Below, one piece after another: positions 46,304-54,346 of a stretch of DNA of 64,000 bases. The DNA is from Bradyrhizobium sp. NP1 (GTDB lineage: Bacteria; Pseudomonadota; Alphaproteobacteria; Rhizobiales; Xanthobacteraceae). The DNA is taken from the NCBI RefSeq assembly GCF_030378205.1, contig NZ_CP127385.1:4752001-4816000 (forward strand). The letters run 5' to 3'. How positions within the stretch are numbered: position 1 is the stretch's first letter; each line of letters opens with the position of its first letter. The notes under the pieces are model-generated. The model saw only the letters and a list, made by a program, of their open reading frames with translations, made no database searches and had not been told where the DNA came from. The position numbers were made by a program, and so were the translations under genes.

Positions 46304-47201
46304 CGTCGCGCTCGTCGTCGACGACTCCCCCGAGACGCTCCGCCTGCTCACCGATGCGCTCGACGGCGCCGGTATGACCGTGATGGTGGCGCTCGACGGC
46401 GCCTCCGCTATGCGGATCATCGACCAGATCACGCCCGACATCGTGCTGCTCGACGCCGTGATGCCAGGCATGGACGGGTTCGAGACCTGCCGGCGGCTGA
46501 AGCGCGACGCCGGGCTCGACGGCGTGCCGATCATCTTCATGACAGGCCTGGCCGAGACCGAGCACATCGTGCGCGGGCTGGAAGCCGGCGGCGTCGACTA
46601 CGTGACAAAACCGATCGTGGTCGAGGAGATGCTGGCGCGCATCCGCGTCCATCTCGCCAACGCCCGCATGACCCAGAGCGCGCGCGCGGCGCTTGACGTC
46701 TCCGGCCGCTATCTGCTGGCGCTGAACAGCGCGGGCAAGCTGCTATGGGCGACGCCGCAGGCGCAGAGACTCCTGTCCGATACGCTCGCCGACACCGGGG
46801 ACTTCGCGCTGCCCGACCCGATACCGCAATGGCTCGACCAGGCGCAGAAGGGCAAATCCGGGGCGAAGACCGCGACCACGGCATCCCTCCCCGGCAACGA
46901 GCAGCTCCGTCTGCAGTACATGGGCAAGCTCGGTCCCGACGAGTTCCTGCTGCGGCTCGCCAAGGACACCAGCGGCGACATGCCCGCGGAATTCTCCAGC
47001 GAGCTCGGGCTGACCACCCGCGAGGGCGAGGTGTTATCCTGGCTCTCGAAGGGCAAGACCAACCGCGACATCGCGCAGATCCTGGGCCTGAGCCCGCGCA
47101 CCGTCGACAAGCATCTGGAGCAGATCTATTCGAAGCTCGGGGTCGACAATAGGACCGCCGCCGCAGCGATCGCCGTCAGCGCGAGACATCGCAAAACCTG
47201 A
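46278..47201 (+). CDS. LuxR-type response regulator
   Basis: A 307-residue regulator: receiver domain 1-125 (LVVDDSPETLRLLTDAL, phospho-acceptor Asp59 in IVLLDAVMPGMDG), a PAS-like linker (ALNSAGKLLWATPQAQRLL), and a LuxR HTH at about 238-300 (LTTREGEVLSWLSKGKTNRD). It overlaps the kinase gene by 26 bases, so the two form a phosphorelay unit. Probable targets: the divergent urtABCDE-fmdA promoter and its own. Confidence 0.94.
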   Translation: MTIDKKKRDVALVVDDSPETLRLLTDALDGAGMTVMVALDGASAMRIIDQITPDIVLLDAVMPGMDGFETCRRLKRDAGLDGVPIIFMTGLAETEHIVRGLEAGGVDYVTKPIVVEEMLARIRVHLANARMTQSARAALDVSGRYLLALNSAGKLLWATPQAQRLLSDTLADTGDFALPDPIPQWLDQAQKGKSGAKTATTASLPGNEQLRLQYMGKLGPDEFLLRLAKDTSGDMPAEFSSELGLTTREGEVLSWLSKGKTNRDIAQILGLSPRTVDKHLEQIYSKLGVDNRTAAAAIAVSARHRKT

Positions 47202-47973
47202 CGCGCCATTCGTTAAGTCGGCCGGCAAAGCCAGCAATCGCTAGATTTTCCTTGATCTCTCGGTGCACACATCGTGCACACGCCCCCTTCTAACCCGCTG
47301 AACGAAATGCACTTTCATTCCAATCCATCATGGGCCAATTTGAGCTGGCTCCAGCCAAAGAACGGACGTTCGAGCAAACTCCAGGAAACGCCAGCAGGTT
47401 CGCCTTGTGCCAACCCGGATATCCGGATGGTTGAATGACTAGGCCGTTCTGGAGCTACGAAGCAAGGCGAATAAGGAGTCCGCCGTGACTTCGTGCTTTC
47501 GAATGAATGGGTCCGAGCTCGCCGTGCTCGCGCATTAAGCTTATTGCGAGCCGACTGAATCACTTAACTGCCGGCTGCACTTTGTGGACCGCTACGAGTT
47601 CGTGCGCGCTGTCACGCGGCTTCTCGCCCGGCGGGCTTGATCCTGAGAACTCAAACTCAAGTCAACGAAAAATGATCGTCGTCATCTCTTTCGATCTTAT
47701 TGGACAAAAGGGATCTTTCGCCATTCCAACCATCTCATAACACGTCCCAAGTTTTCTCTCCTTTCAGTGGAGTGAATGCTTGGCGCCGTGATTGAATGAA
47801 CTAAGAGATGCACAGGTTAATGGAAGACGGAAGTTCACGTCGCGAAAGGCCAGAACGTGACCCATGGGGCGAACCTCGAACATTGATCTATTTTCTCGAA
47901 GTTGAGCGTGTGAGATTCCGGATCTCGGTTTTCGAAATCAAGTGCGACATGAACCATCACGGGTGCGACGACA
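47202..47973. other. Spacer between the amide locus and the integrase module
   Basis: 772 bases. Repeat copy 2 lies at 47243-47335. No gene is supported; frames such as 47507-47740 have no ribosome site. A likely recombination junction. Confidence 0.5.
47243..47335 (+). repeat. 93-bp direct repeat, copy 2
   Basis: Ungapped match to 35698-35790, 74 of 93 bases. It begins 42 bases after the response regulator stops, about 640 bases before the excisionase-like gene. Confidence 0.7.
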
Positions 47974-48267
47974 ATGACGGTACGAAAGTCTGAGAATCTG
48001 CTTCGCGGCGATCGAACCCCGTCCTATGTCGACCGGGAGACTGGCGCAGCCGAATTGCTGATTTCGACAGACACATGGGATCAATGGGTGAAGGAAGGCC
48101 GCCTGCCCCCACCGTACGACACGTTCCCTTCGGGCACTCCCCGCTGGCGCTGGGAAGACGTAGACCGTAAACTCTCCGGCCGGACGGTATCGGACACCAC
48201 CGATGCGGCCATGCATGGAGCGTTGAGATTTGGCCAGAAAAAGGGAAACCGGCGTGGCGCTGCCTGA
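47974..48267 (+). CDS. Excisionase-like (MerR/AlpA-type) DNA-binding protein
   Basis: A 97-residue protein. AAELLISTDTWDQWVKEGRL followed by PPPYDTFPSGTPRWRWEDVD is the winged-helix HTH_17/AlpA pattern in which the last block is the wing. Such proteins act as recombination directionality factors or repressors. It overlaps the integrase start by 38 bases. The N-terminus is not firmly set (weak ribosome site). Confidence 0.75.
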   Translation: MTVRKSENLLRGDRTPSYVDRETGAAELLISTDTWDQWVKEGRLPPPYDTFPSGTPRWRWEDVDRKLSGRTVSDTTDAAMHGALRFGQKKGNRRGAA

Positions 48268-49435
48268 AGGGGTAGAGACCAAAACCATCCGCAAAAAAAG
48301 CGGAAAGGCCTACACCTACTATTATTGGAATCCCGGACGAAACACCGACCGCGAGGGCGAGCGGATCAAATTGCCCGATGCGGTCAAGCATCCGGCACGG
48401 TTTTTCGCCGAAGTCGAGCGGCGCCGGAACTCGACTCCTACCAGCTATCCGGCCGGCTCGATCGGCGATCTCATCACCCGATACCGCGCAAGCGACGAAT
48501 TCAAACGGCTCTCCGAAGGCACACAATCTAATTACGAAGTGCACATGCGCCGCTTCGAGGCGCACGATACTTGGGGCATGGTGGCGGTTCGCGACCTGGC
48601 GCCGATCACGGTCCAGACCGCACGCGACGCAATGAAAGAAACCGCGGTGATGGCAAACCAGATGCTGTCGGTCGGCCGCACTATCTGGGATTGGGCGATT
48701 CCGCTTGACCTCGCCAAATTCAATCCGTTCGACAAGGTGAGAGACTTCGACATCCCGGACCGCGGGCATGTGCCGTGGCCGTCATGGGTGATCGACTATG
48801 TCCGAACGCAAGCTTGGCCGGATCTGGTCCGCATGATGCGGCTCGGCGTGATGACCTGCCAGCGCGGCAGCGATCTCATCAGGATGGGGCCCGAGCACCG
48901 CGACCGCAACGGCCTCTGGTGTCGACCGCTCAAGACCAGAAAGCGCCGCAGGTCCTTTCACATTCCCCTCGCGGCCGCCGACGCGCTCGAGATCGACCAG
49001 TGGGCCGAGACGCCGGTGACCTTCACGAATTCACGCTGGCTGAAGCCGATCGATCGCTTCCGCGAAGACCTTTACCTTTATTCGCCGAAGGGCGCGCAAT
49101 ACACCGCTGACGGCCTGCGCGCGCGTTGGGGTCGCTGGCTTGCCGACACCCCGGAAGGCCGGGAGATATGTCGCCGCTGGAAAGAATGGGTCGTCGCCCA
49201 GGTCAAGAAGTACGATTGGGACATAGAGCCCGACGACGCTGACCATCCGACCATCCACGGCCTGCGCGGCACCGGCATCCTGGCGCGCGCCCAGCAAGCC
49301 TACGAGGTCGACCAGATCGCCAACGACATCGGCATGTCCAGGCAGAACGTCGAGCACTACATGCGCTTCAAGGATCAGATGCAGGTCGCGGCCCAAGGGC
49401 AAAAGCGGCTTCGGCTGGTCTCGAAGGAGGACTAG
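48230..49435 (+). CDS. Tyrosine recombinase / integrase
   Basis: A 401-residue integrase with an N-terminal arm-binding part (TIRKKSGKAYTYYYWNPGRN), a SAM-like core-binding domain (GSIGDLITRYRASDEFKRLS) and a catalytic domain. Catalytic residues visible: Arg212 (CQRGSDLIRM), His343 and Arg346 (TIHGLRGTG), and Tyr377 (VEHYMRF). It appears intact. The start is TTG with GGAG nine bases away; GTG at 48254 is possible. It ends 111 bases before the 5' end of tRNA-Gln. Confidence 0.92.
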   Translation: MARKRETGVALPEGVETKTIRKKSGKAYTYYYWNPGRNTDREGERIKLPDAVKHPARFFAEVERRRNSTPTSYPAGSIGDLITRYRASDEFKRLSEGTQSNYEVHMRRFEAHDTWGMVAVRDLAPITVQTARDAMKETAVMANQMLSVGRTIWDWAIPLDLAKFNPFDKVRDFDIPDRGHVPWPSWVIDYVRTQAWPDLVRMMRLGVMTCQRGSDLIRMGPEHRDRNGLWCRPLKTRKRRRSFHIPLAAADALEIDQWAETPVTFTNSRWLKPIDRFREDLYLYSPKGAQYTADGLRARWGRWLADTPEGREICRRWKEWVVAQVKKYDWDIEPDDADHPTIHGLRGTGILARAQQAYEVDQIANDIGMSRQNVEHYMRFKDQMQVAAQGQKRLRLVSKED

Positions 49436-49546
49436 ACCGCGAACGTTTGGACGGCTATATCACCGCTGCCAGACGCCTGATTTGGAAAACTCCTTGGCGA
49501 TCTTGGAAAACTTCCGAAAAAAGCGCTGTCAAATCAGCTACTTCGG

Positions 49547-49620
49547 TGGGGAATGGTGTAACGGTAGCACAACAGACTCTGACTCTGTTTGTCTTGGTTC
49601 GAATCCAGGTTCCCCAGCCA
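49547..49620 (+). tRNA. tRNA-Gln (anticodon CTG)
   Basis: 74 bases including an encoded CCA. Acceptor TGGGGAA pairs with TTCCCCA, discriminator G. The anticodon loop CTCTGAC on a five-pair ACAGA/TCTGT stem gives CTG. T-arm contains GGTTCGAATCC. A small ATCAG/CTGAT hairpin and a T7 run follow at 49634-49667. Confidence 0.96.
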
Positions 49621-49680
49621 GCTACCCGGCCCGATCAGAAATTCTGATTGTTGCCCGAATTTTTTTGCGGACGCAGGGCA

Positions 49681-50355
49681 GTGTCGGTCATCGATCAGGA
49701 ATATTACAAGTCGGTACCGCCAGGCAGCCTGGCCGAACGACTTCTTCTAATCGCCAGGGACCGCATATTTCGAGATTTCACGTCTCATATGCATCCCTCC
49801 GCGGAGGACCAGATCCTCGACGTTGGCGTCTCCGACGTGATCAACGACGGCGCGAACGCGCTCGAAAGAAGCTATCCCCATCAGGAAAAAATCACGGCAT
49901 GCGGCCTGGGCGCAGGCATCGAATTCAAGGCCGCCTTCCCGCTCTGCCGCTACGTCCAGATCGAGCCCAACACCCGCCTGCCTTTTGCGGACAATTCATT
50001 CGACGTCGCGACGTCGAATGCCGTCCTCGAACACGTCGGCAGTCATGACAATCAAATGCTGTTCGTCAAAGAGCTCTGCCGCGTTGCGCGCCGCGTATTC
50101 ATAACCGTGCCCAACAAGTTTTTTCCGGTCGAGCATCATACGGCGCTGCCGCTGCTCCACTATCACAGCGGCGCCTTCCGCGTTGCGTGCCGGATCACCG
50201 GAAAATCGGAATGGGCGCAGGAAGAGAACCTGATTCTGATGACGCGAAAGCGGCTATGGCGGCTTGCTTCGCCAATCGCCAGGCACGCAGCGGTCGGCCA
50301 CACCGGCTTGATGCTCGGGCCGCTATCATCCAACCTGTACCTTGCGCTCGACTAG
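49681..50355 (+). CDS. Class I SAM-dependent methyltransferase
   Basis: A 224-residue Methyltransf_11-type protein. ILDVGVSDVINDGANALERS is the SAM loop region (atypical, with DVGVSD in place of DxGxGxG), LPFADNSFDVATSNAVLEHV is motif II, and RVFITVPNKFFPVEHHTALP follows. Substrate unknown. The GTG at 49681 is preferred; an in-frame TTG at 49648 is possible. It lies 60 bases after the tRNA. Confidence 0.82.
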   Translation: MSVIDQEYYKSVPPGSLAERLLLIARDRIFRDFTSHMHPSAEDQILDVGVSDVINDGANALERSYPHQEKITACGLGAGIEFKAAFPLCRYVQIEPNTRLPFADNSFDVATSNAVLEHVGSHDNQMLFVKELCRVARRVFITVPNKFFPVEHHTALPLLHYHSGAFRVACRITGKSEWAQEENLILMTRKRLWRLASPIARHAAVGHTGLMLGPLSSNLYLALD

Positions 50356-50385
50356 AATCCCCCCCCTCACGCTTCCAGGCGCAAG

Positions 50386-51555
50386 ATGATGGCAAAAACG
50401 AACAACAACGCGCTCAAGGCCGTCTTCGCGTTCCTGTGTCTTGCAGTGCTGGCCAGCCAGTTGTGGGCGATGTCGCGATGGAACGAGACGCGTGGCGTCT
50501 ACGACGACATCTGCTACCTGCGGCAGGCGCACCTGTTCCAGAGGTTCGGGCTTGCGGGCCTGGAGACCGACATCTCCCACGACGACGATCATTATCTGAC
50601 CTCGAAGCTGAAGGAGATCGGCTACCCCGGCTGGAGCAACGCGGCGACAGCGCCCTGTCACATGCAGATGCAGCGAACAGGAAAGCTGGTGATCCAGTAC
50701 CCGCCGGGCGTCGGAATGGTGCTGGCGCTGTTCCCGCAAGGTCGCCAGGTCATCCCGATGTACATGCTGGCGACGGTCGCCATGTTCGGCTTTGCGTTAC
50801 TAGCCATCTTTCTCGCGCGGACGGCGTCTTCGACCATTCTCGCAGGCGTGTTTGGCTGCCTTGTGATCTACATGATGATCAATCCGGCGAAGGCAAGCTA
50901 TTCGATGGCGCCGACCATGGTCGTATGCGCGCTCGCAGGTTTTCTCACGGCGCGATGGCTTGCCGGGCCGCAACGCGATGCGAGAATCGGACTGATCGTC
51001 GCGGTGGGCTTCCTGCTCGGCCTTACCGTCAACTTCAGGGTAGCGAACCTGGTCCTGGCTTCAGGCTATTTCCTGCTCTTCCTTGTTTCGTTCCTCGCAT
51101 CCCGCAAGGCGCTGCCGTTCCTGCAAGGCGCGCTCTTTACGGCATCGTTCGTCGTTGGCATGGCACCAACCCTGATTTCCAACGCGATCAACGCCGGCAG
51201 CCCGTTCGTCTCGACCTATGGCAACAATCCGGAGGTCCAGCCATTCCACCCTTCAATCGCGGTGATTTCGCAGTATTTCACTGATCCGATGCAGGTCGGC
51301 CTGGTCGCCGTCGCGATCGCCGCAACGATCTATTTGCTGAGCCGAGGAGACGGCGTCAGGCGCGTGGTGCTGGTGACGGCGGTGAATCTCGCACTGAATG
51401 TCGCTTTCTTCCTGACCTATTCGGTGGCGACGCCGTACTACATGATCCCGATTGCCATGCTTTCGCTGTGGAGCCTGTTGTTCGCCTTCCTCATGCAGGA
51501 AACGCAAACGGCGGAGGATGCCGTTGGCTGGCAGGCCGCACGTGCCGCATCCTGA
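50386..51555 (+). CDS. Polytopic membrane protein (GT-C/glycosyltransferase-like shape)
   Basis: A 389-residue protein with about nine TM helices (for example LLAIFLARTASSTILAGVFG). Early acidic motif SRWNETRGVYDDICYLRQAH; an acidic pair after the first TM helix is reminiscent of GT-C glycosyltransferases. I cannot name a family. It follows the methyltransferase by 30 bases, probably in one transcript. Confidence 0.65.
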   Translation: MMAKTNNNALKAVFAFLCLAVLASQLWAMSRWNETRGVYDDICYLRQAHLFQRFGLAGLETDISHDDDHYLTSKLKEIGYPGWSNAATAPCHMQMQRTGKLVIQYPPGVGMVLALFPQGRQVIPMYMLATVAMFGFALLAIFLARTASSTILAGVFGCLVIYMMINPAKASYSMAPTMVVCALAGFLTARWLAGPQRDARIGLIVAVGFLLGLTVNFRVANLVLASGYFLLFLVSFLASRKALPFLQGALFTASFVVGMAPTLISNAINAGSPFVSTYGNNPEVQPFHPSIAVISQYFTDPMQVGLVAVAIAATIYLLSRGDGVRRVVLVTAVNLALNVAFFLTYSVATPYYMIPIAMLSLWSLLFAFLMQETQTAEDAVGWQAARAAS

Positions 51556-51615
51556 TCGAACGGCTTTGCGTTGCCGCCCCTCAGGAATCCGGGCACGCGC
51601 GGATGATGCAAGAGA

Positions 51616-52497
51616 TCAGTCGCTCTGACAGGCCGTGAACATGGCCTCGACCGATCCGTCCCCTGCTTCAGGCCCCGATGCGAGCGACACCCCGGCAAGA
51701 TCGTCAGCGCGCATGATGTGCGCGGCGATCAGGGGATTCACGCGGCTGGCATGGGTGAGCGGCAGCATGTGGCCGGCCGCGGGGAAGTGATGCGCTTCGG
51801 CTCCAGCAATGATCGAGGCAAGCCGGCCGACGATGCGCTGGGTCAGGTAAGGCGACAGGCCTCCCGACAACAACAGCGTCGGGACGCCAATGGCGGATGC
51901 GGCGGACGTGACATTCTCTTCGCCAAGCGCCGCGGCGAAATCGTAGGCGACTTTCCCGACACGCTCGATCATGCGCAGACGCGCGTCCTCGGGAATCGCT
52001 TCGGCGGGGGCCGATCCATTCCAATAGGCCATGAACCTGTCGATCGCTTCCGTCTCCATGCCGTTCCACAGATCGGCGGAAACGTCGCGCGCCAACCGGG
52101 CAAACAGGTCATGCAGCCGGCGGTCCGCGGCGTTCTCCTTGAGCAAGGTCGGCACCACCGGCTCGATCAGCGTAAGGCTGCGCACGCGGCCGGCAAACGG
52201 TGACGCCGTCGCCATCCTGAAAGCGATCGCGCCGCCATAGGAATGGCCGACGAGATGCAGCGGTCCTTTCGCTTCGCTCACGAATTCGCCGAGATGCGCG
52301 ACTTCGCCGGCGAGGGTCGTCGGCCAATCCGTCGACCCGCGATGGCAACCGTAACCGGAGATGTCGGGAGCAAGAACCCGATAGCGGGCGGCAAGCGTCT
52401 CGGTCAGCCTGGCCCATTGCCGGCCTGAGCCAAGCGAGCAATGCAAGGCTATGACACAGCTTTGCTGATTTCCCGTCGGAAACGCTGAAATTGTCAT
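51616..52497 (-). CDS. Alpha/beta hydrolase
   Basis: A 293-residue hydrolase with the nucleophile elbow GHSYGGA (Ser86) and catalytic His243 in AAGHMLPL. Opening VIALHCSLGSGRQWARL carries the oxyanion region (HCSLGSG). Substrate unknown; 2-hydroxymuconate hydrolase or lipase-like chemistry is possible. The long open frame to 53100 upstream is antisense-type noise. Third gene of a three-gene minus-strand set after mddA. Confidence 0.9.
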   Translation of the reverse strand: MTISAFPTGNQQSCVIALHCSLGSGRQWARLTETLAARYRVLAPDISGYGCHRGSTDWPTTLAGEVAHLGEFVSEAKGPLHLVGHSYGGAIAFRMATASPFAGRVRSLTLIEPVVPTLLKENAADRRLHDLFARLARDVSADLWNGMETEAIDRFMAYWNGSAPAEAIPEDARLRMIERVGKVAYDFAAALGEENVTSAASAIGVPTLLLSGGLSPYLTQRIVGRLASIIAGAEAHHFPAAGHMLPLTHASRVNPLIAAHIMRADDLAGVSLASGPEAGDGSVEAMFTACQSD

Positions 52498-52586
52498 CGG
52501 ACCATTCCCAATTGTGCTTCGGCATCTGCAAAGCGATGGTGGAGGCGTCGAGCGTCGCTGCGGATCGGCGAGGTTTCGCGGCGCGA

Positions 52587-53318
52587 TCAGGCCGATCTGC
52601 GCCACGGCACCAGCATCGACACCCGCTGCCGGTAGCGGCGATAGTCGTCGCCGAACTGGCTCACGAGGTCGCGTTCCTCGAGCATGATGCCGATGAGGAT
52701 GTACGCGGTCGTCACTGCGGCAAACAGCAGATGCCCCGCGGTCATGTGCGGCGTGGCCCAGAACGCGATGATGAAGCCGAGATAGATCGGGTGCCGCACG
52801 AAATTGTAGAGCAGCGGCGTGCGGAATCGCGCCGCCGGCATCTCGCGGCCAACCAGATGGTTCGCGACCTGATGCAGTCCGAACAGCTCGAAATGATTGA
52901 TCAGGAACGTGCTGGTCAGCACGATCAGCCAGCCAAGCAGCGACAATCCGGTCAGCAGGCCGCCGATCATGGGATCGTCGAGGTGCCACACCACGGCCGG
53001 GATCGGCCGCCACTGCCAGCAGAGCAGCGCTAGCGCCGCGGTAGCAAACAGCACATAGGTGCTGCGCTCGACGGACTTCGGCACGAACCGCGTCCACCAC
53101 TGCTTGAATTGCGGACGCGCCATCACGCTGTGCTGGATCGCGAACAACGACATCAGCAGAAGATTGACGATCAGCGCTTCCGTCGTCGGCGCCGGCCGGC
53201 CGACGTCGATCGTCCGCGGGACGGCCACGTTGCCGACAAAGCCGACCGCGTAGAGAAAGGTGGCGAAGAAGAAGGCGTAGGAAGCAATTCCGTAAACAAG
53301 CGCAATGATCCTGCTCAT
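52587..53318 (-). CDS. mddA: MddA-type methanethiol S-methyltransferase
   Basis: A 243-residue membrane methyltransferase of the isoprenylcysteine-methyltransferase-like fold. HSVMARPQFKQWWTRFVPKS and FVRHPIYLGFIIAFWATPHM are the MddA landmarks, and the SAM-binding C-terminal part holds EERDLVSQFGDDYRRY. It converts methanethiol to dimethyl sulfide with SAM. CGGAG seven bases before 53318. Confidence 0.85.
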   Translation of the reverse strand: MSRIIALVYGIASYAFFFATFLYAVGFVGNVAVPRTIDVGRPAPTTEALIVNLLLMSLFAIQHSVMARPQFKQWWTRFVPKSVERSTYVLFATAALALLCWQWRPIPAVVWHLDDPMIGGLLTGLSLLGWLIVLTSTFLINHFELFGLHQVANHLVGREMPAARFRTPLLYNFVRHPIYLGFIIAFWATPHMTAGHLLFAAVTTAYILIGIMLEERDLVSQFGDDYRRYRQRVSMLVPWRRSA

Positions 53319-53359
53319 CAAAAAACTCCGGGTTGAAAATATGCTTGACGAAAGTCCCC

Positions 53360-54196
53360 TCACCGCCTGGCGATCACCACCTCGAGATATTCGCTCGGCA
53401 CCACCATGGTGGTGTCGCCGGACCTGTTCATGCGCACGATCAGCGCGTGCAGGTCGTCGCGGAGGTTTTGCTGGCCGGCCGGGTCCAGTGCGGCGAACGC
53501 CTTCAGCACAGGACCGTAGAAGGTCCTGAACACGTCCAGGAAATGGTCCGGCGAGCGGTAGCGGAAGTTGAACCGCTTCGGCTCGGCCCTGATGGAACGC
53601 GCCTCGTGGCCGAACATTTCCTCAAGCGCGGCGTGCGTGCCCCACAATGCCGGCGACCGGGCGCCGGCCGGCGGCGGCAGATACTTGCCGAGGGTCTTGA
53701 AGACCTGCCCGATAAAACCCTCCGGCGTCCAGTTGGCGAGGCCGATGCGGCCGCCGGGTTTGCAGACGCGCAGCAATTCGGAGGCCGCCGTCGCCTGGTT
53801 GGGCGTGAACATGACGCCGAAGGTGGAAACGACCACGTCGAACGCGGCTGCATCGAACGGCAGGCATTCGGCGTCCGCCTCCATGAATTCGATCGAGAGC
53901 CGCTCCGCAGTTGCGCGCTCCCGTGCGCATTCGAGCAGCGCCGGAACATAGTCGGTCGACGTGACGTCGCACCACCGCCGCGCGGCCGCGAGGCTGGCCA
54001 TGCCGTTGCCGGCAGCGACGTCCAGCACGCTGGAACCGGAACGCAGATCGAGCGCTTCGCAAAGTTCCTCGCCGACGATCTGCAGCGTGGTGCCGACGAT
54101 GGCGTAGTTGCCCGACGACCAGGCGGCCTGTTGCCGGATCTTGAGTGCGGCAAGATCCGGTGTGACGGTTTGTCGCGCGGTGCTCGTGGTCGCCAT
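53360..54196 (-). CDS. Class I SAM-dependent methyltransferase
   Basis: A 278-residue UbiE-like methyltransferase. SSVLDVAAGNGMASLAAARR is the SAM loop, followed by TSTDYVPALLECARERA, LPFDAAAFDVVVSTFGVMF and RVCKPGGRIGLANWTPEGF. GGAG six bases before the ATG. It heads the methyltransferase-mddA-hydrolase set and is divergent from the regulator at 54347. Confidence 0.9.
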   Translation of the reverse strand: MATTSTARQTVTPDLAALKIRQQAAWSSGNYAIVGTTLQIVGEELCEALDLRSGSSVLDVAAGNGMASLAAARRWCDVTSTDYVPALLECARERATAERLSIEFMEADAECLPFDAAAFDVVVSTFGVMFTPNQATAASELLRVCKPGGRIGLANWTPEGFIGQVFKTLGKYLPPPAGARSPALWGTHAALEEMFGHEARSIRAEPKRFNFRYRSPDHFLDVFRTFYGPVLKAFAALDPAGQQNLRDDLHALIVRMNRSGDTTMVVPSEYLEVVIARR

Positions 54197-54346
54197 GGGC
54201 CTCTCCTGTGCGGATTGCAGCGCGGCTATGCTGCGATGAACCGAACATGGCGCTGCACGGACCTAAAGACTTGGAGGCGAGCGTGATTTTGCCTTCGGAA
54301 ATGCTTGATTTTTTCCCCAGGGCGACCAACGGCGGATTTTCGGCGA

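Noticed and set aside
52498..53100. N-terminal extension of the alpha/beta hydrolase frame
   Set aside because: It overlaps mddA on the same strand and reads as low-complexity Arg/Ala/Pro; the family start is the Met at 52497.
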